Source: an uncultured Bacteroides sp. (GTDB lineage Bacteria > Bacteroidota > Bacteroidia > Bacteroidales > Bacteroidaceae). From it: DNA of 64,000 nucleotides. A program made the translations under genes and the position numbers. The stretch lies in NCBI GenBank assembly GCA_944322355.1, contig CALUOT010000004.1, forward strand, positions 21,370-85,369. Reading direction: 5' to 3'. Under the pieces are notes generated by a model. That model saw only the letters and a list, made by a program, of their open reading frames with translations, made no database searches and was not told where the DNA came from. Of the stretch, positions 47,707 to 58,884 are shown in pieces (positions within the stretch are counted from its first letter, which is position 1; each line of letters opens with the position of its first letter).

Positions 47707-47738
47707 AAAGGGTATGCCGGGAGGCATGCCCTTTTTTT
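47707..47738 (+). terminator. Terminator of the orphan susCD operon
   Basis: AAAGGGTATGCC and GGCATGCCCTTT pair (one G-T) around a 5-nt loop, followed by a T-run. It overlaps the stop of the convergent gene at 47737 and may serve both strands. Confidence 0.85.
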
Positions 47739-49305
47739 ACGACTCCCCCACAGGAGTAATCTTCCAATCTGTAAGGGTACGCTTCTCCTGGTCGAAATTA
47801 ATACCGACCTTCACGACAGGCAACCCACACAAGGCAAAACGTTCGGGATAATTCTTCAGATCAATCTGTTGCATGGCAACCTCGGCACTCTGGTCCAGCT
47901 TTACCTCTATTATATATAAGGAATCAGCGGTACGAAGCCCCACATCTACCCGACCGCGGGGCGTACGAACTTCCACATCCACGTAATAGCCCATCAAACT
48001 AAATATCACATAAAGCATTTGCTGGTAATGCCCCTCATAGTCATAGGGCACGGTGGAAAGGAACGCCTGCAGCAGCCACAACGCTTCATCCATCTGTCCG
48101 CGTCGTATGGCAACAGACATTTTCGCCACTGTAGCATTGCCCATCGGAGTACGGCTATGCAGATAGTTTGGTAAAAGCGAACGAAACAATCCGATACGGA
48201 TTTCCTTGTTAGGCATGTCCAATAGATAAAGTTCGGTCTCGGCATCGTAATGTTTGATAGTCAGATAGCCACTTTGATAAAGCAACGGTATGATATTGGT
48301 CATCCGCTCGGTAGGAGCATCGAAATCAGCCGCAAAGGCTTCTTGTCTGCCTATTTCTGACGGAGAGATATGGTATTTACGCAGCATTTCTATCAGATAA
48401 GTCGGCGTACCGCTTCCGAACCAATAAGACTTCAATTCCTTCTCGTTGAAAGCATTCATCAAGCTGTACGGATTATAGATGTCCGGTGATGGCCAAGTAA
48501 AATGATAACCGTCGTATTGCTCCTTCAGCTTTTGGAACAGGCTTTCTTTAGAAGTATTTAATTCGGCTGCAAAGGCTTCCAGATCCGCATCCATCTGCGT
48601 GCGAATCTCTTCCTCCGTAATACCACAGATAGCGGCATATTCCTTAAGCATGCTGATATTCTGGATATTGTTCAACTCGCTGAAGATACTCAGTTGAGAG
48701 AATTTGGTAATACCCGTCAGAAAGACGAAACGCAGATAAGGGTCGCATGCCTTCAAGGGACTGTAGAAGTTACGCATGATGTTGCGGAGTACAGGCAGAT
48801 TCTCGTCCTCGTGCATCACGTCAAGCAAGGGAGCATCGTATTCGTCGATTAGCACGACTACCTGTTTGCCAGTTTGGGTATAACTATCCATGATTAAATT
48901 CTTCAAGCGGACATTGGTATCAATCGTTTCTCGCGATATAATCCCCAATCGCTTCTCATTATCCTCCAATATACTGTGAAGATAACGGTTTAAAGCATCG
49001 GCATCCTTATGCTTTCCAAGGCTTATGTCTAAGTGTATCACCGGATACTGCACCCACTCTGTTTCCAACTGCTCAATAGCCAATCCCTGAAACAACTCCT
49101 TACGTCCTTCAAAGTAAGCATGAAGCGTACTGGTAAGCAGTGATTTACCGAAGCGGCGCGGACGGCTCAGAAACATATACTTGGAAGCAGAGTGCGTCAT
49201 CCGATAAACATAAGCTGTCTTATCAATATACAAATAATTGTTCCTTATAAGTTCAGAGAAAGTCTGGATACCTACCGGATAGAATTTCAACGTTTGCTGT
49301 GTCAT
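47737..49305 (-). CDS. AAA-ATPase-like / PD-(D/E)XK nuclease-domain protein
   Basis: A cytosolic protein of 522 residues from the ATG at 49305 (TLKFYPVGIQTFSELI is the usual family start; the open frame reaches ten codons further). The N-terminal AAA-ATPase-like domain shows SRPRRFGKSLL as Walker A and VVLIDEYDAPLLD as Walker B. The C-terminal PD-(D/E)XK domain has an intact core GRVDVGL and YIIEVKL. Many paralogues of this family occur in Bacteroides genomes. Their role is unknown, and a link to mobile DNA or defence is speculative. It points toward the orphan susCD and shares the terminator region. Confidence 0.9.
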   Translation of the reverse strand: MTQQTLKFYPVGIQTFSELIRNNYLYIDKTAYVYRMTHSASKYMFLSRPRRFGKSLLTSTLHAYFEGRKELFQGLAIEQLETEWVQYPVIHLDISLGKHKDADALNRYLHSILEDNEKRLGIISRETIDTNVRLKNLIMDSYTQTGKQVVVLIDEYDAPLLDVMHEDENLPVLRNIMRNFYSPLKACDPYLRFVFLTGITKFSQLSIFSELNNIQNISMLKEYAAICGITEEEIRTQMDADLEAFAAELNTSKESLFQKLKEQYDGYHFTWPSPDIYNPYSLMNAFNEKELKSYWFGSGTPTYLIEMLRKYHISPSEIGRQEAFAADFDAPTERMTNIIPLLYQSGYLTIKHYDAETELYLLDMPNKEIRIGLFRSLLPNYLHSRTPMGNATVAKMSVAIRRGQMDEALWLLQAFLSTVPYDYEGHYQQMLYVIFSLMGYYVDVEVRTPRGRVDVGLRTADSLYIIEVKLDQSAEVAMQQIDLKNYPERFALCGLPVVKVGINFDQEKRTLTDWKITPVGES

Positions 49306-49455
49306 AACAATGGGCCATTTAGGGTTCAAAGACAAAGGTAGTGATTTAAACGAAAACTACGATAAAAAGATTACGAAAGAACTGCCCAACCGCCCCAAAA
49401 GCTCGTTTTTAAGCCCATTATAGACAATAGTCCATGGTTTCTGTACAAAAATCTA

Positions 49456-49486
49456 TTGCTCAATAAGAAAGAAAACCTTACTTTTG
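49456..49486 (+). promoter_or_regulatory. Promoter of the second GH105 gene
   Basis: TTG (49456-49458), a 20-nt spacer and TACTTTTG (49479-49486) match the Bacteroides consensus. The ATG follows 22 nt later at 49509. No copy of the GTACGATT motif was found upstream, so it is probably not in the same regulon as the RG-I PUL. Confidence 0.75.
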
Positions 49487-49508
49487 CAGAAATAAAAATT
49501 TTCTCAAC

Positions 49509-50645
49509 ATGAAACAAAAAGCAATCGTATCAGTTATCATCGCATTTTTCTGCCTCGGCACCTTGCAAGCCCAAAACTTGCCCGACAGAAAAGAGACCCT
49601 GAAAACACTCGTGAAAGTCAATGACTACTTCATGAAGAAGTACAAAGACTACCGTACCCCATCGTACGTCAACAACGTGATCCGCCCCAGCAACATCTGG
49701 ACACGTGGCGTTTACTACGAAGGATTAATGGCACTCTATTCCATCTATCCCCGTGACGACTACTATCAATATGCCATTGACTGGGCCAACTACCATGAAT
49801 GGGGATTCAGAAACGGCACGACTACCCGCAACGCGGATGACTATTGCGCCGGACAAACCTACATTGATTTATATAACATCTGCCCGGACCCCGAAAAGAT
49901 ACGCAAGACAAAAGCTACCATGGACATGCTGGTCAACACACCGCAAGTGAACGACTGGTGGTGGGTAGACGCCATCCAAATGGGTATGCCGGTATTTGCC
50001 AAACTGGGACATCTGACCGGCGAACAAAAATACTTCGACAAGATGTGGGACATGTATGAGTATACCCGCAACACCCACGGCGAAAACGGTATGTACAACC
50101 CCAAAGAGGGACTGTGGTGGAGAGACCACGATTTTGACCCTCCTTATAAAGAACCGAACGGAAAGAATTGCTACTGGAGCCGAGGAAACGGATGGGTATA
50201 TGCTGCCCTGGTGAGAGTATTGAACGAAATCCCGGCTAACGAAACTCACCGGACCGACTACATCAACGACTTCCTGGCCATGAGTAAAGCCATCAAAGCC
50301 TGCCAACGTGAAGACGGTTTCTGGAATGTCAGCCTTCACGACGAATCCAACTATGGAGGAAAAGAGACTTCGGGCACAGCCCTCTTTGTATACGGCATGG
50401 CATGGGGAGTACGTCAAGGATTACTGGACAAGAACGAATACCTTCCCGTCCTGCTCAAAGCATGGAATGCCATGGTGAAAGAAGCTGTACACGAAAACGG
50501 ATTCCTGGGATACGTCCAAGGGACAGGCAAAGAACCGAAAGACAGTCAACCCGTCACCTATGATAAAGTGATAGACTTTGAAGATTTCGGTGCAGGCTGC
50601 TTCCTGCTGGCCGGTAGTGAAATCTACAAATTAGAAGCTGAATAA
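49509..50645 (+). CDS. GH105/GH88-type unsaturated uronyl hydrolase
   Basis: An enzyme of 378 residues with a signal peptide (MKQKAIVSVIIAFFCLGTLQA). The (alpha/alpha)6 barrel has RPSNIWTRGVYYEGLMALY, DDYCAGQTYIDLY (first catalytic Asp region), DWWWVDAIQMGMPVFAKLG and CYWSRGNGWVYAALVRVL, the last two being highly conserved in GH105. Shorter than the GH105 in the PUL and only distantly related. It is monocistronic between its own promoter and a perfect terminator hairpin. It probably removes unsaturated galacturonate from rhamnose-containing products, so it may assist the nearby PUL. Confidence 0.92.
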   Translation: MKQKAIVSVIIAFFCLGTLQAQNLPDRKETLKTLVKVNDYFMKKYKDYRTPSYVNNVIRPSNIWTRGVYYEGLMALYSIYPRDDYYQYAIDWANYHEWGFRNGTTTRNADDYCAGQTYIDLYNICPDPEKIRKTKATMDMLVNTPQVNDWWWVDAIQMGMPVFAKLGHLTGEQKYFDKMWDMYEYTRNTHGENGMYNPKEGLWWRDHDFDPPYKEPNGKNCYWSRGNGWVYAALVRVLNEIPANETHRTDYINDFLAMSKAIKACQREDGFWNVSLHDESNYGGKETSGTALFVYGMAWGVRQGLLDKNEYLPVLLKAWNAMVKEAVHENGFLGYVQGTGKEPKDSQPVTYDKVIDFEDFGAGCFLLAGSEIYKLEAE

Positions 50646-50652
50646 ATCTGCA

Positions 50653-50691
50653 AACAGGGCTGTGCCGTAACCAAACGAGCACAGCCCTGTT
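50653..50691 (+). terminator. Terminator of the second GH105 gene
   Basis: A perfect 13-bp stem AACAGGGCTGTGC / GCACAGCCCTGTT with a 13-nt loop starts 7 nt after the stop. Only a weak T-rich tail follows. Confidence 0.8.
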
Positions 50692-50730
50692 CGCATTTAT
50701 TACCATTCCACAGCCCAATCCAAGAACCAC

Positions 50731-50838
50731 CCTCAGAAGGGGTTCTGAGGCATCCTCCGGAAGGTTACTAACATTCGGGCCGAAGGTTACTAACATTCCC
50801 CCCTTAGGTTACTAACATTCGACCTCTAGGGTAGTAAC
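50731..50838 (+). repeat. 22-nt-period array, GTTACTAAC type, copy B, with hairpin
   Basis: A perfect hairpin CCTCAGAA-GGGG-TTCTGAGG (50731-50750) precedes three GTTACTAAC words (50764, 50786, 50808) and an inverted one-mismatch copy (GGTAGTAAC, 50830-50838), all 22 nt apart. It is nearly identical to copy A at 9041-9115, in the opposite orientation. It lies between two converging genes (GH105 and recO), so it is not a promoter element of either. Confidence 0.88.
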
Positions 50839-50894
50839 CTTATTTGAGAGAACCTTGCAGCCACTCCATCATTTGTAAAGATAGACTACCAAAG

Positions 50895-51623
50895 TCAATC
50901 AAACAACTCTTTCAGTACCTCCAAAGATTTCAACTCCGGGAAATCGGGCAAATGCAGACGATAATACTGCTCGATTATAGAAAGACAATACATACGGTCA
51001 GTACGGTTCATCGCAAACAGATGCATCGTGTCGTAGTTCAGACGCGCCAACGTAACAAACTGAGCAGTTTCGGAAGGCTTTATATAATAAGAATGAGTCA
51101 AAGGGCGAAGAGGAGTAAAACAAGCATTCAACAAATCGAAATAACAGCCTTGCGAATAACCTTCCAAATTGGGATAGAAACCCAAGAAACGGGATAACCG
51201 GATGAGAAATACCAAATGAAAATTGGCAAAAGCCGTACGACACTCATCAAGCCACACAACAGAATGATGCAAATAAGCAAAAAGCGGCTCGTTCGCTACT
51301 TCTTCGCGAACTGCCCTATACAAAAACTCTGCCAAAAACAAGGCTATGGACGATTTATAAGGGTCATAAGGTAACGATGAAAAAGGATACCAGGATTTTG
51401 CCTCCTTTATCTTATATATAGAGGTATTAGGACGCAGGTCTGCTTCCAACTCCACTAAAGCCAGAGGCTGAAACAAAACCGACTTCACAGCCGACTTACG
51501 CGAACGAGGAACAGAAACCATAAATGATGTCCGCCCCAGAACGTCCGTATATACATCGGCAATAAAAGCCGTATCCTTATACTTCACCGTACGCAACACA
51601 ATGCCACATAACTTTTGTAACAT
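50895..51623 (-). CDS. recO: DNA repair protein RecO
   Basis: A cytosolic recombination mediator of 242 residues that helps load RecA with RecR. The N-terminal OB-fold region is typical ([27 protein letters not shown], residues about 10-36), followed by [15 protein letters not shown] and the helical domain ([28 protein letters not shown]). The zinc-binding cysteines of some RecO proteins are not present as a cluster, as is usual in Bacteroidetes. It is transcribed alone, divergent from the tRNA-Glu/rpsT unit. Confidence 0.93.
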   Translation of the reverse strand: MLQKLCGIVLRTVKYKDTAFIADVYTDVLGRTSFMVSVPRSRKSAVKSVLFQPLALVELEADLRPNTSIYKIKEAKSWYPFSSLPYDPYKSSIALFLAEFLYRAVREEVANEPLFAYLHHSVVWLDECRTAFANFHLVFLIRLSRFLGFYPNLEGYSQGCYFDLLNACFTPLRPLTHSYYIKPSETAQFVTLARLNYDTMHLFAMNRTDRMYCLSIIEQYYRLHLPDFPELKSLEVLKELFD

Positions 51624-51813
51624 ATCTCTTCTCTTTAATTCATGAACAAAACTACAAAAAAAGGACGAATAAAGCCTCTTACAGATTTACGAATCAAAAA
51701 AAACAAGAAGAGAATAAAAAAATAATATAGATACAAATAGCTGATTATCAACATATAGCAAGCAAGAACGCCCTAAACCCATAAGAAAAACAAAAGATTT
51801 TTCTTCAGAATAT

Positions 51814-51844
51814 TTTGCCAATTCAAAAATAGTTTCTACCTTTG
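51814..51844 (+). promoter_or_regulatory. Promoter of the tRNA-Glu / rpsT unit
   Basis: TTTG (51814-51817), a 19-nt spacer and TACCTTTG (51837-51844) are a full consensus match. The remaining part of the 273-nt gap to recO is AT-rich, and I see nothing else in it. Confidence 0.85.
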
Positions 51845-51896
51845 CAACCGCAAACGAGAAAAGAACGATACACGAGCGGAAACGCTCAAGAGGCCC

Positions 51897-51968
51897 GGCC
51901 CCTTCGTCTATCGGTTAGGACGCAAGATTTTCATTCTTGAAAGGGGGGTTCGATTCCCCCAGGGGCTA
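51897..51968 (+). tRNA. tRNA-Glu (TTC)
   Basis: A 72-nt cloverleaf. The acceptor arms GGCCCCT and AGGGGCT pair (G-T at the first pair), the anticodon stem is CAAGA/TCTTG with loop TTTTCAT and anticodon TTC at 51930-51932, and the T arm GGGGG-GTTCGATT-CCCCC is classic. CCA is not encoded; ACA follows. rpsT starts 45 nt downstream. Confidence 0.97.
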
Positions 51969-52013
51969 CAAGTAAAAGAAATAACAAACATTTTATTAAA
52001 AGGATTAGTCGAG

Positions 52014-52268
52014 ATGGCAAATCATAAATCAGCACTGAAAAGAATCAGACAAACAGAGAAGAGAAGACTTCACAACAGATATTATGGTAAGACCATGAGA
52101 AACGCTGTTCGCAAGCTTCGTGCCACTACTGAAAAGAGTGTAGCAGCAGAGATGTATCCTAGCGTAGTTAAGCTGTTGGACAAATTGGCTAAGAAGAACC
52201 TTATCCACAAGAATAAGGCAAACAACCTGAAGTCAAAGTTAGCGTTGCATATCAACAAGTTAGCTTAA
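52014..52268 (+). CDS. rpsT: 30S ribosomal protein S20
   Basis: A basic ribosomal protein of 84 residues, binding 16S rRNA in the small subunit. It begins [21 protein letters not shown], the usual S20 start, and ends with [23 protein letters not shown], both diagnostic. Normal length. It is probably transcribed with the upstream tRNA-Glu from the same promoter and ends at a strong terminator. Confidence 0.98.
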   Translation: MANHKSALKRIRQTEKRRLHNRYYGKTMRNAVRKLRATTEKSVAAEMYPSVVKLLDKLAKKNLIHKNKANNLKSKLALHINKLA

Positions 52269-52310
52269 TCTGAAGGGATTTACTTACGCATACATTTATT
52301 ATAAGCATAT

Positions 52311-54455
<2,145 letters not shown>

Positions 54456-54487
54456 AACATAAAAACATATCTCGTATCTTACTTTCC

Positions 54488-54537
54488 AGAAGCACCGGGC
54501 ATCGGAGACTCTCCACCGCCCGATGCTTCTTTTTTTA
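54488..54537 (+). terminator. Terminator of gyrB
   Basis: The 13-bp stem AGAAGCACCGGGC / GCCCGATGCTTCT (one weak pair) is followed by seven T. It starts 32 nt after the stop. Confidence 0.9.
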
Positions 54538-54558
54538 TAGAAAAAAACACAAGATATA

Positions 54559-54588
54559 TTGTTTTATAAAGTAAAATGGGTAAATTTG
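54559..54588 (+). promoter_or_regulatory. Promoter of the winged-helix gene pair
   Basis: TTG (54559-54561), a 19-nt spacer and TAAATTTG (54581-54588). The ATG at 54626 is 37 nt downstream. Confidence 0.75.
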
Positions 54589-54625
54589 CATCAGAGTGAC
54601 ATATCAATAACTTAAATTTTATCCT

Positions 54626-54853
54626 ATGAATATACAAAGTATTGGCGAAAGCGCAGGAATCATCTGGAAATTGCTACATGGCGAGCACCGGAAATGGGAT
54701 TATCAGGAAGTGAAAGAAGCTACGGGTCTGTCGGACAGGTACATCAACGCAGCTATCGGATGGCTGGCACGTGAAGGCAAAGTGACCATCGAAGAGGCCA
54801 AAGTAGGTCGGAAAAATGTAATCTACCTCGAGTTAAACTATTATATCGGTTAA
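54626..54853 (+). CDS. Winged-helix domain protein, first of two paralogues (DUF2582-like)
   Basis: A small cytosolic protein of 75 residues consisting of a single winged-helix fold: helix with AGIIWKLLHGEHRKWDYQEV, recognition-type helix SDRYINAAIGWLAREGKV (about 41-58), then a beta wing ending in IYLELNYYIG. It matches the DUF2582/winged HTH family that is common in Bacteroides, where the DNA targets are unknown. A nearly parallel gene starts 5 nt after its stop, so both are made from one message. Confidence 0.85.
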   Translation: MNIQSIGESAGIIWKLLHGEHRKWDYQEVKEATGLSDRYINAAIGWLAREGKVTIEEAKVGRKNVIYLELNYYIG

Positions 54854-54858
54854 AGGTT

Positions 54859-55077
54859 ATGGATAAATACACGATCGGAAAGAATGCCGGTATCGTTTGG
54901 AACACCCTGAACGACGGGAAAAGATGGGCATACGAAGACTTGAAAAAAGCCACGGAGTTGTCGGACAGAGATTTGAATGCAGCTATCGGATGGTTAGCCA
55001 GAGAGGACAAAATACTTTTTGAAACCGATCAAAACGACAGCGACTATCTGTGCCTCTTTGTAAATCTCTACTATTAA
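54859..55077 (+). CDS. Winged-helix domain protein, second paralogue (DUF2582-like)
   Basis: A 72-residue paralogue of the preceding protein. Shared features are IG-x-NAGIVWNTLNDGKRWAYEDL, LSDRDLNAAIGWLARE and a C-terminal strand ending NLYY. The wing is acidic (ETDQNDSD) where the first protein is basic (EAKVGRKN), so the two may form a heterodimer or one may antagonise the other. This idea is inferred only from charge. A strong terminator follows. Confidence 0.85.
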   Translation: MDKYTIGKNAGIVWNTLNDGKRWAYEDLKKATELSDRDLNAAIGWLAREDKILFETDQNDSDYLCLFVNLYY

Positions 55078-55088
55078 CAGAAAAAAAT

Positions 55089-55136
55089 AAAGAGCGAAGA
55101 ATGAACCAACGGGGGAATTCTTCGCTCTTTGTTTTT
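55089..55136 (+). terminator. Terminator of the winged-helix pair
   Basis: A perfect 14-bp stem AAAGAGCGAAGAAT / ATTCTTCGCTCTTT followed by GTTTTTC. On the minus strand it is also followed by T-rich sequence (TTATTTTTTT), so it may stop transcripts of the S41 gene too. Confidence 0.9.
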
Positions 55137-55195
55137 CTGCTTTCGCAAGCTCAAGTTAGTGGACAAGAAACAAGTTAACGAGACTACAAGGAATC

Positions 55196-55236
55196 CTTGT
55201 CAACTTGTTCACTTGTCAACTTGCCCACTCGTCAAC
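55196..55236. repeat. 16-nt tandem repeat, 2.5 units
   Basis: CTTGTCAACTTGTTCA, CTTGTCAACTTGCCCA and a partial CTCGTCAAC follow each other. They start within a palindrome ACAAGGA-A-TCCTTGT (55186-55200). Located between the S41 stop and the terminator of the convergent genes. It may be a remnant of a short interspersed repeat. Confidence 0.75.
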
Positions 55237-55242
55237 CGTGAG

Positions 55243-58200
55243 TTAAAGTCCCAGATCTTTCAAGGTGCGCGGTGCAGGCACACCGGGCAAAGGTTTGCGC
55301 TCTTTCAGTTGCTCAAGAGCCACCTCGATGGCTTTCTCCAACTGCTGGTCTACACCAGATTGCTCCACCAAGGGGTCATTGTCTATCCAGATATCCGGGT
55401 CTACACCATGGTTCTCCACAATCCACTGTCCGGTCTTGGCATCGTAATTGGTAAAGAAAGGAACGCGAATGTCCGTACCGTCCATGTAAGGCAGCGAGCC
55501 ACTGATGCCGACAATGCCGCCCCACGTACGCGTACCTATGACCGTACCCAACTGATTGGCCTTAAAGCTCCACGGAAACAGGTCGCCGTCCGAAGCCGAA
55601 TACTTATTAATCAACAGTACCTTAGGCCCGTATTGCGTGGCATCGGGAATGGGGCTTGTTTTCGTCGACACACGCGACATGGTCATCCGATAAGGCTTAC
55701 GAAGCAGACGCTCGATAATCATCGGCGATACGTTGCCGCCTCCGTTGGCACGGTCGTCAATGATGAGCGCCTCTTTGTCAAGTTGCGGATAAAAATAACG
55801 GGCAAACTCGTTCAGTCCTTCGGGACCCATGTCGGGGATATAAATGTAGCCTACACGTCCATCGGTTGCTTCTTCCACCCGCCGGATGTTTTTCTGCACC
55901 CAGTTATAATGGTAAAGCGGATATTCATTGTTGGTAGGAGTCACCACCAGCTTGCGGGCCCCTTCCGCCGAAGGACGGGTGTTCAGCGTCAGCTCAGTCA
56001 ACACGTTCGCCTTGCCCACCAATAACTGATAAATGTTGTCCACCGACTTCGTGGATACCCCGTCGATAGCCACGATGTAGTCACCTTCCTTGACCTTCAT
56101 GCCCGGTTCGGTGAGGGGCGAACGAAGCTTCTCGCTATAAGGTGCGCCGGGGATAATCCGGTCGATGCGGTAGAAGCCGCTCTTGTCGCGACTCAACTCA
56201 GCACCCAGCAAGCCCATATCAATCCGCTCGGGACGCGGATAGTCGCCCGGATTGACATACGCATGTCCGCACGCCAACTCTCCAATCATTTCCCCAATGA
56301 CATAGTTCAGGTCGAGCCGCGTCTTGACGTAAGGCAACAGCACGGCATACTTCTCTTTGATGGCTTTCCAGTCCACCCCGTGCATATTCTCCACGTAGAA
56401 ACCGTCGCGATAGGCCCGCCAAGCCTCATCGAATATCTGTGCCCACTCCTGGTTGTAGTCGACAGGAGCCACCATATCGGAGAGGTCGACCGACTTGTCA
56501 AGCGCGGCTTTCCCTGTGCCCAAGGTCCCCATATAGATTTTCTGTCCCTGCATGAACATCACCTGGTCCGTGCCCGGTACAGCCATCATCAAAGCCCCTT
56601 CGGCCACGGTATGGTCTTCCTGCTCCTCCAGATCATAGGCATGGGTTGCCCCGTTGGCATAGTACCAGACGCTCTTCCCGTTGCAGAAAAAGTTGAAATA
56701 GTTCCCCGCCTGAAGCGGCAACTTGACAATGCGCCCGACGATGCCTTCCGGATCAATGACAACCGACGTCGGAACCGTTTCCTCTTGGCCTTTTCCCGGC
56801 TTTTCTTTCCCCTCTTCCTGGGTGGAAGCATTCACTTCGCTATCTTCGGGCAAGAAAGGAGAAGGCGTATCTTGCTGCAACATGGCCAGATAGATACCTC
56901 CCATGCGGGTGTAGACATGATTCCACTCCAACCGGCCGTAAATGGGATTAAAGTCGCGGTCGGACTCAAACACCAGGTACTTGCCATCGGTACTGAACAC
57001 AGGAGAAGAAGAATTATACCATTTCTCGGTGACGGGATATTCCTTCCCTTCGGCCAGATTATACACATAGACCACCGACATATCGTTCGAAGCCGGTTTG
57101 GTGTACGTAATCCAACGGCTGTCGGGCGAGAAAGCCACTTCATAAAACTCGCTTTCGGGATTCTGCATCACCACCTTCTTGCTCTTCGAAGCCACATCCA
57201 CCGTGACAATGCGGTTCTTCCGGTCGGTATAAAGCAACGTTTGACTATCGGGGCTCCACATCAGCTGGCGGATATACGTGTCGTTCCCACGGGTCAACTG
57301 GATGGGGTCTCCCCCTTCGGCGGGTTGCACATAGAGTTCCGTCTCTCCCGTACGGTCGGAGATGTAAGCTACATACTTGCCATCGGGACTCCAATCGGCT
57401 CCCCGTTCGTTAGCACCGGGGGTACGGGTCAAGTTGCGGGTAACACCTTTCTGTACAGGCACGTCGAACACTTCGCCCCGTGCGGTCACCGCCAACCGCT
57501 TGCCATCGGCCGAGAAACCAGCTGCCGTAATGGCATCGGCCACCGGCATCTGTACCTTCCGGGCATACACGTTCTCGGCATGCAACGTGATGTGAATCCG
57601 CTCAGCCTGGCGGGTCTTCGGGTCGAGACGATAGAGATAGCCCGCTTGTTCGTAGACGATGACCGAGCCGTTCGTGCTGGGAAACTTCACGTCATAATCC
57701 GTATAATGAGTCACTTTCTCCGTGGTACGCGTACGGGTGTTGTAAACGAAGAGATTCATCGTCTTGTCGCGGTCGGAGATAAAGAAGATTTCTTCGCCCA
57801 CCCACATGGGACAGATGTCCTGCGCCACATTTTCGGTAATGTTCTCTACCGTCTTCCGAGCCGGATCGTACACCCAGATGTCATCGGCCATACCACCCCG
57901 GTAGTACTTCCAGGTGCGGAACTCCCGGAACACCCGGTTATAAGCCAACCGCTTTCCATCCGGCGAATAACAGCAAAAGCCACCTTCAGGCAAAGGCAAG
58001 GCCTCGGGCATGCCGCCTTCAGCAGGAACCGTCCACAGGCGCCCGTCGAACCCGTCGCTGATGCGGTTTCGGTAAACCACCCCTTTTCCGTCCGCCGTCC
58101 AGGCCATCACCAAGTTGTTCGGCCCCATGCGGTCGCCCACATCGTCGCGCTCATTGGTAGCCGTGTAGGTCAGCCGGCGCGGTTCTCCCCCATCCCCGGC

Positions 58201-58476
58201 CATGAGATACACCTCCCGGTTACCATCATACTCCCCCGTAAAGGCGATGTGCTTCCCATCCGGCGAGAAGCGGGGAAAGATTTCATACCCCACATGCGAA
58301 GTCAGGCGTTGCGCCTCGCCCCCTGTCAACGGGGCTTTATACAAATCGCCGGCATAAGAGAAGACCACTTCCGTCCCGTTGGTTGCCGGGAAACGCAGCA
58401 GCCTGGCCTCGTCGGCACTTACTCCCGCAGCCATACCCATGGCTAACAAGGAGAAAAACAAATGCTTTTTCATCAT
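55243..58476 (-). CDS. Tricorn-type S41 family peptidase
   Basis: An exported peptidase of 1077 residues with a signal peptide (MKKHLFFSLLAMGMAAGVSA). N-terminal beta-propellers are built from WD40-like TolB/DPP repeats (FPRFSPDGKHIAFTG, WSPDGKYVAYISD, FSPDSRWITYTKP) up to about 530. A helical/linker part, a PDZ domain (about 760-850, with MKVKEGDYIVAIDGVS) and the C-terminal S41 core follow: IDDRANGGGN, NKYSASDGDLFPW with the likely nucleophile Ser, TRTWGG, and an earlier His in ELACGHAYV. This is the tricorn layout, degrading oligopeptides. It would act in the periplasm. It is monocistronic and not linked to the neighbouring genes. Confidence 0.93.
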   Translation of the reverse strand: MMKKHLFFSLLAMGMAAGVSADEARLLRFPATNGTEVVFSYAGDLYKAPLTGGEAQRLTSHVGYEIFPRFSPDGKHIAFTGEYDGNREVYLMAGDGGEPRRLTYTATNERDDVGDRMGPNNLVMAWTADGKGVVYRNRISDGFDGRLWTVPAEGGMPEALPLPEGGFCCYSPDGKRLAYNRVFREFRTWKYYRGGMADDIWVYDPARKTVENITENVAQDICPMWVGEEIFFISDRDKTMNLFVYNTRTRTTEKVTHYTDYDVKFPSTNGSVIVYEQAGYLYRLDPKTRQAERIHITLHAENVYARKVQMPVADAITAAGFSADGKRLAVTARGEVFDVPVQKGVTRNLTRTPGANERGADWSPDGKYVAYISDRTGETELYVQPAEGGDPIQLTRGNDTYIRQLMWSPDSQTLLYTDRKNRIVTVDVASKSKKVVMQNPESEFYEVAFSPDSRWITYTKPASNDMSVVYVYNLAEGKEYPVTEKWYNSSSPVFSTDGKYLVFESDRDFNPIYGRLEWNHVYTRMGGIYLAMLQQDTPSPFLPEDSEVNASTQEEGKEKPGKGQEETVPTSVVIDPEGIVGRIVKLPLQAGNYFNFFCNGKSVWYYANGATHAYDLEEQEDHTVAEGALMMAVPGTDQVMFMQGQKIYMGTLGTGKAALDKSVDLSDMVAPVDYNQEWAQIFDEAWRAYRDGFYVENMHGVDWKAIKEKYAVLLPYVKTRLDLNYVIGEMIGELACGHAYVNPGDYPRPERIDMGLLGAELSRDKSGFYRIDRIIPGAPYSEKLRSPLTEPGMKVKEGDYIVAIDGVSTKSVDNIYQLLVGKANVLTELTLNTRPSAEGARKLVVTPTNNEYPLYHYNWVQKNIRRVEEATDGRVGYIYIPDMGPEGLNEFARYFYPQLDKEALIIDDRANGGGNVSPMIIERLLRKPYRMTMSRVSTKTSPIPDATQYGPKVLLINKYSASDGDLFPWSFKANQLGTVIGTRTWGGIVGISGSLPYMDGTDIRVPFFTNYDAKTGQWIVENHGVDPDIWIDNDPLVEQSGVDQQLEKAIEVALEQLKERKPLPGVPAPRTLKDLGL

Positions 58477-58570
58477 ACGCAGTTATTTTAAGTAAACATA
58501 AGTCACTAATCCTATTTAGTTTATACGATAAATGGGAATTTAGCTGTTAGAAATAGGTAACAGAACTCTC

Positions 58571-58586
58571 CTCCTTCTAGAAGGAG
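58571..58586. repeat. Perfect 16-nt palindrome CTCCTTCTAGAAGGAG
   Basis: It lies 95 nt upstream of the S41 start and extends with weaker pairs to about 58567-58590. There is no T-run. It could be an operator for a dimeric regulator or a decayed repeat. The stretch 58600-58880 beyond it holds nothing I can identify. Confidence 0.6.
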
Positions 58587-58884
58587 GGGAGTTTGTTATC
58601 ATTTAATCGAGGCGAATATAATGCTTTTCATCCGGAATACCAAGCTTTGGTTCACAGGGAATCAGGCACAGGTCCGTATCATTCTGACACTTTGACTTCT
58701 CTAATCGCTGAGGATCGCATATTTCCGACCGAAGTACACGCCGGTGGATTTCAAGCGAAGAAAAAACGTACTTTCTCCCTCATTTACAAGAAAATAAGCC
58801 AAAATTTAACACTTGGAGGCACGCAAACCAGAGCGAAAAACAGCCTGCTGAAGCCCAAAACCAACACTTTTATTTCGGAATCCT

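Noticed and set aside
47737-49305. Defence island
   Set aside because: Only one AAA/PD-(D/E)XK gene of a family that is numerous in Bacteroides. No partner defence genes are nearby.
56263-58446. Open frame of 727 codons on the + strand
   Set aside because: Antisense to the tricorn-type S41 gene, which has signal peptide, propeller motifs and catalytic residues. The + translation shows no family features.
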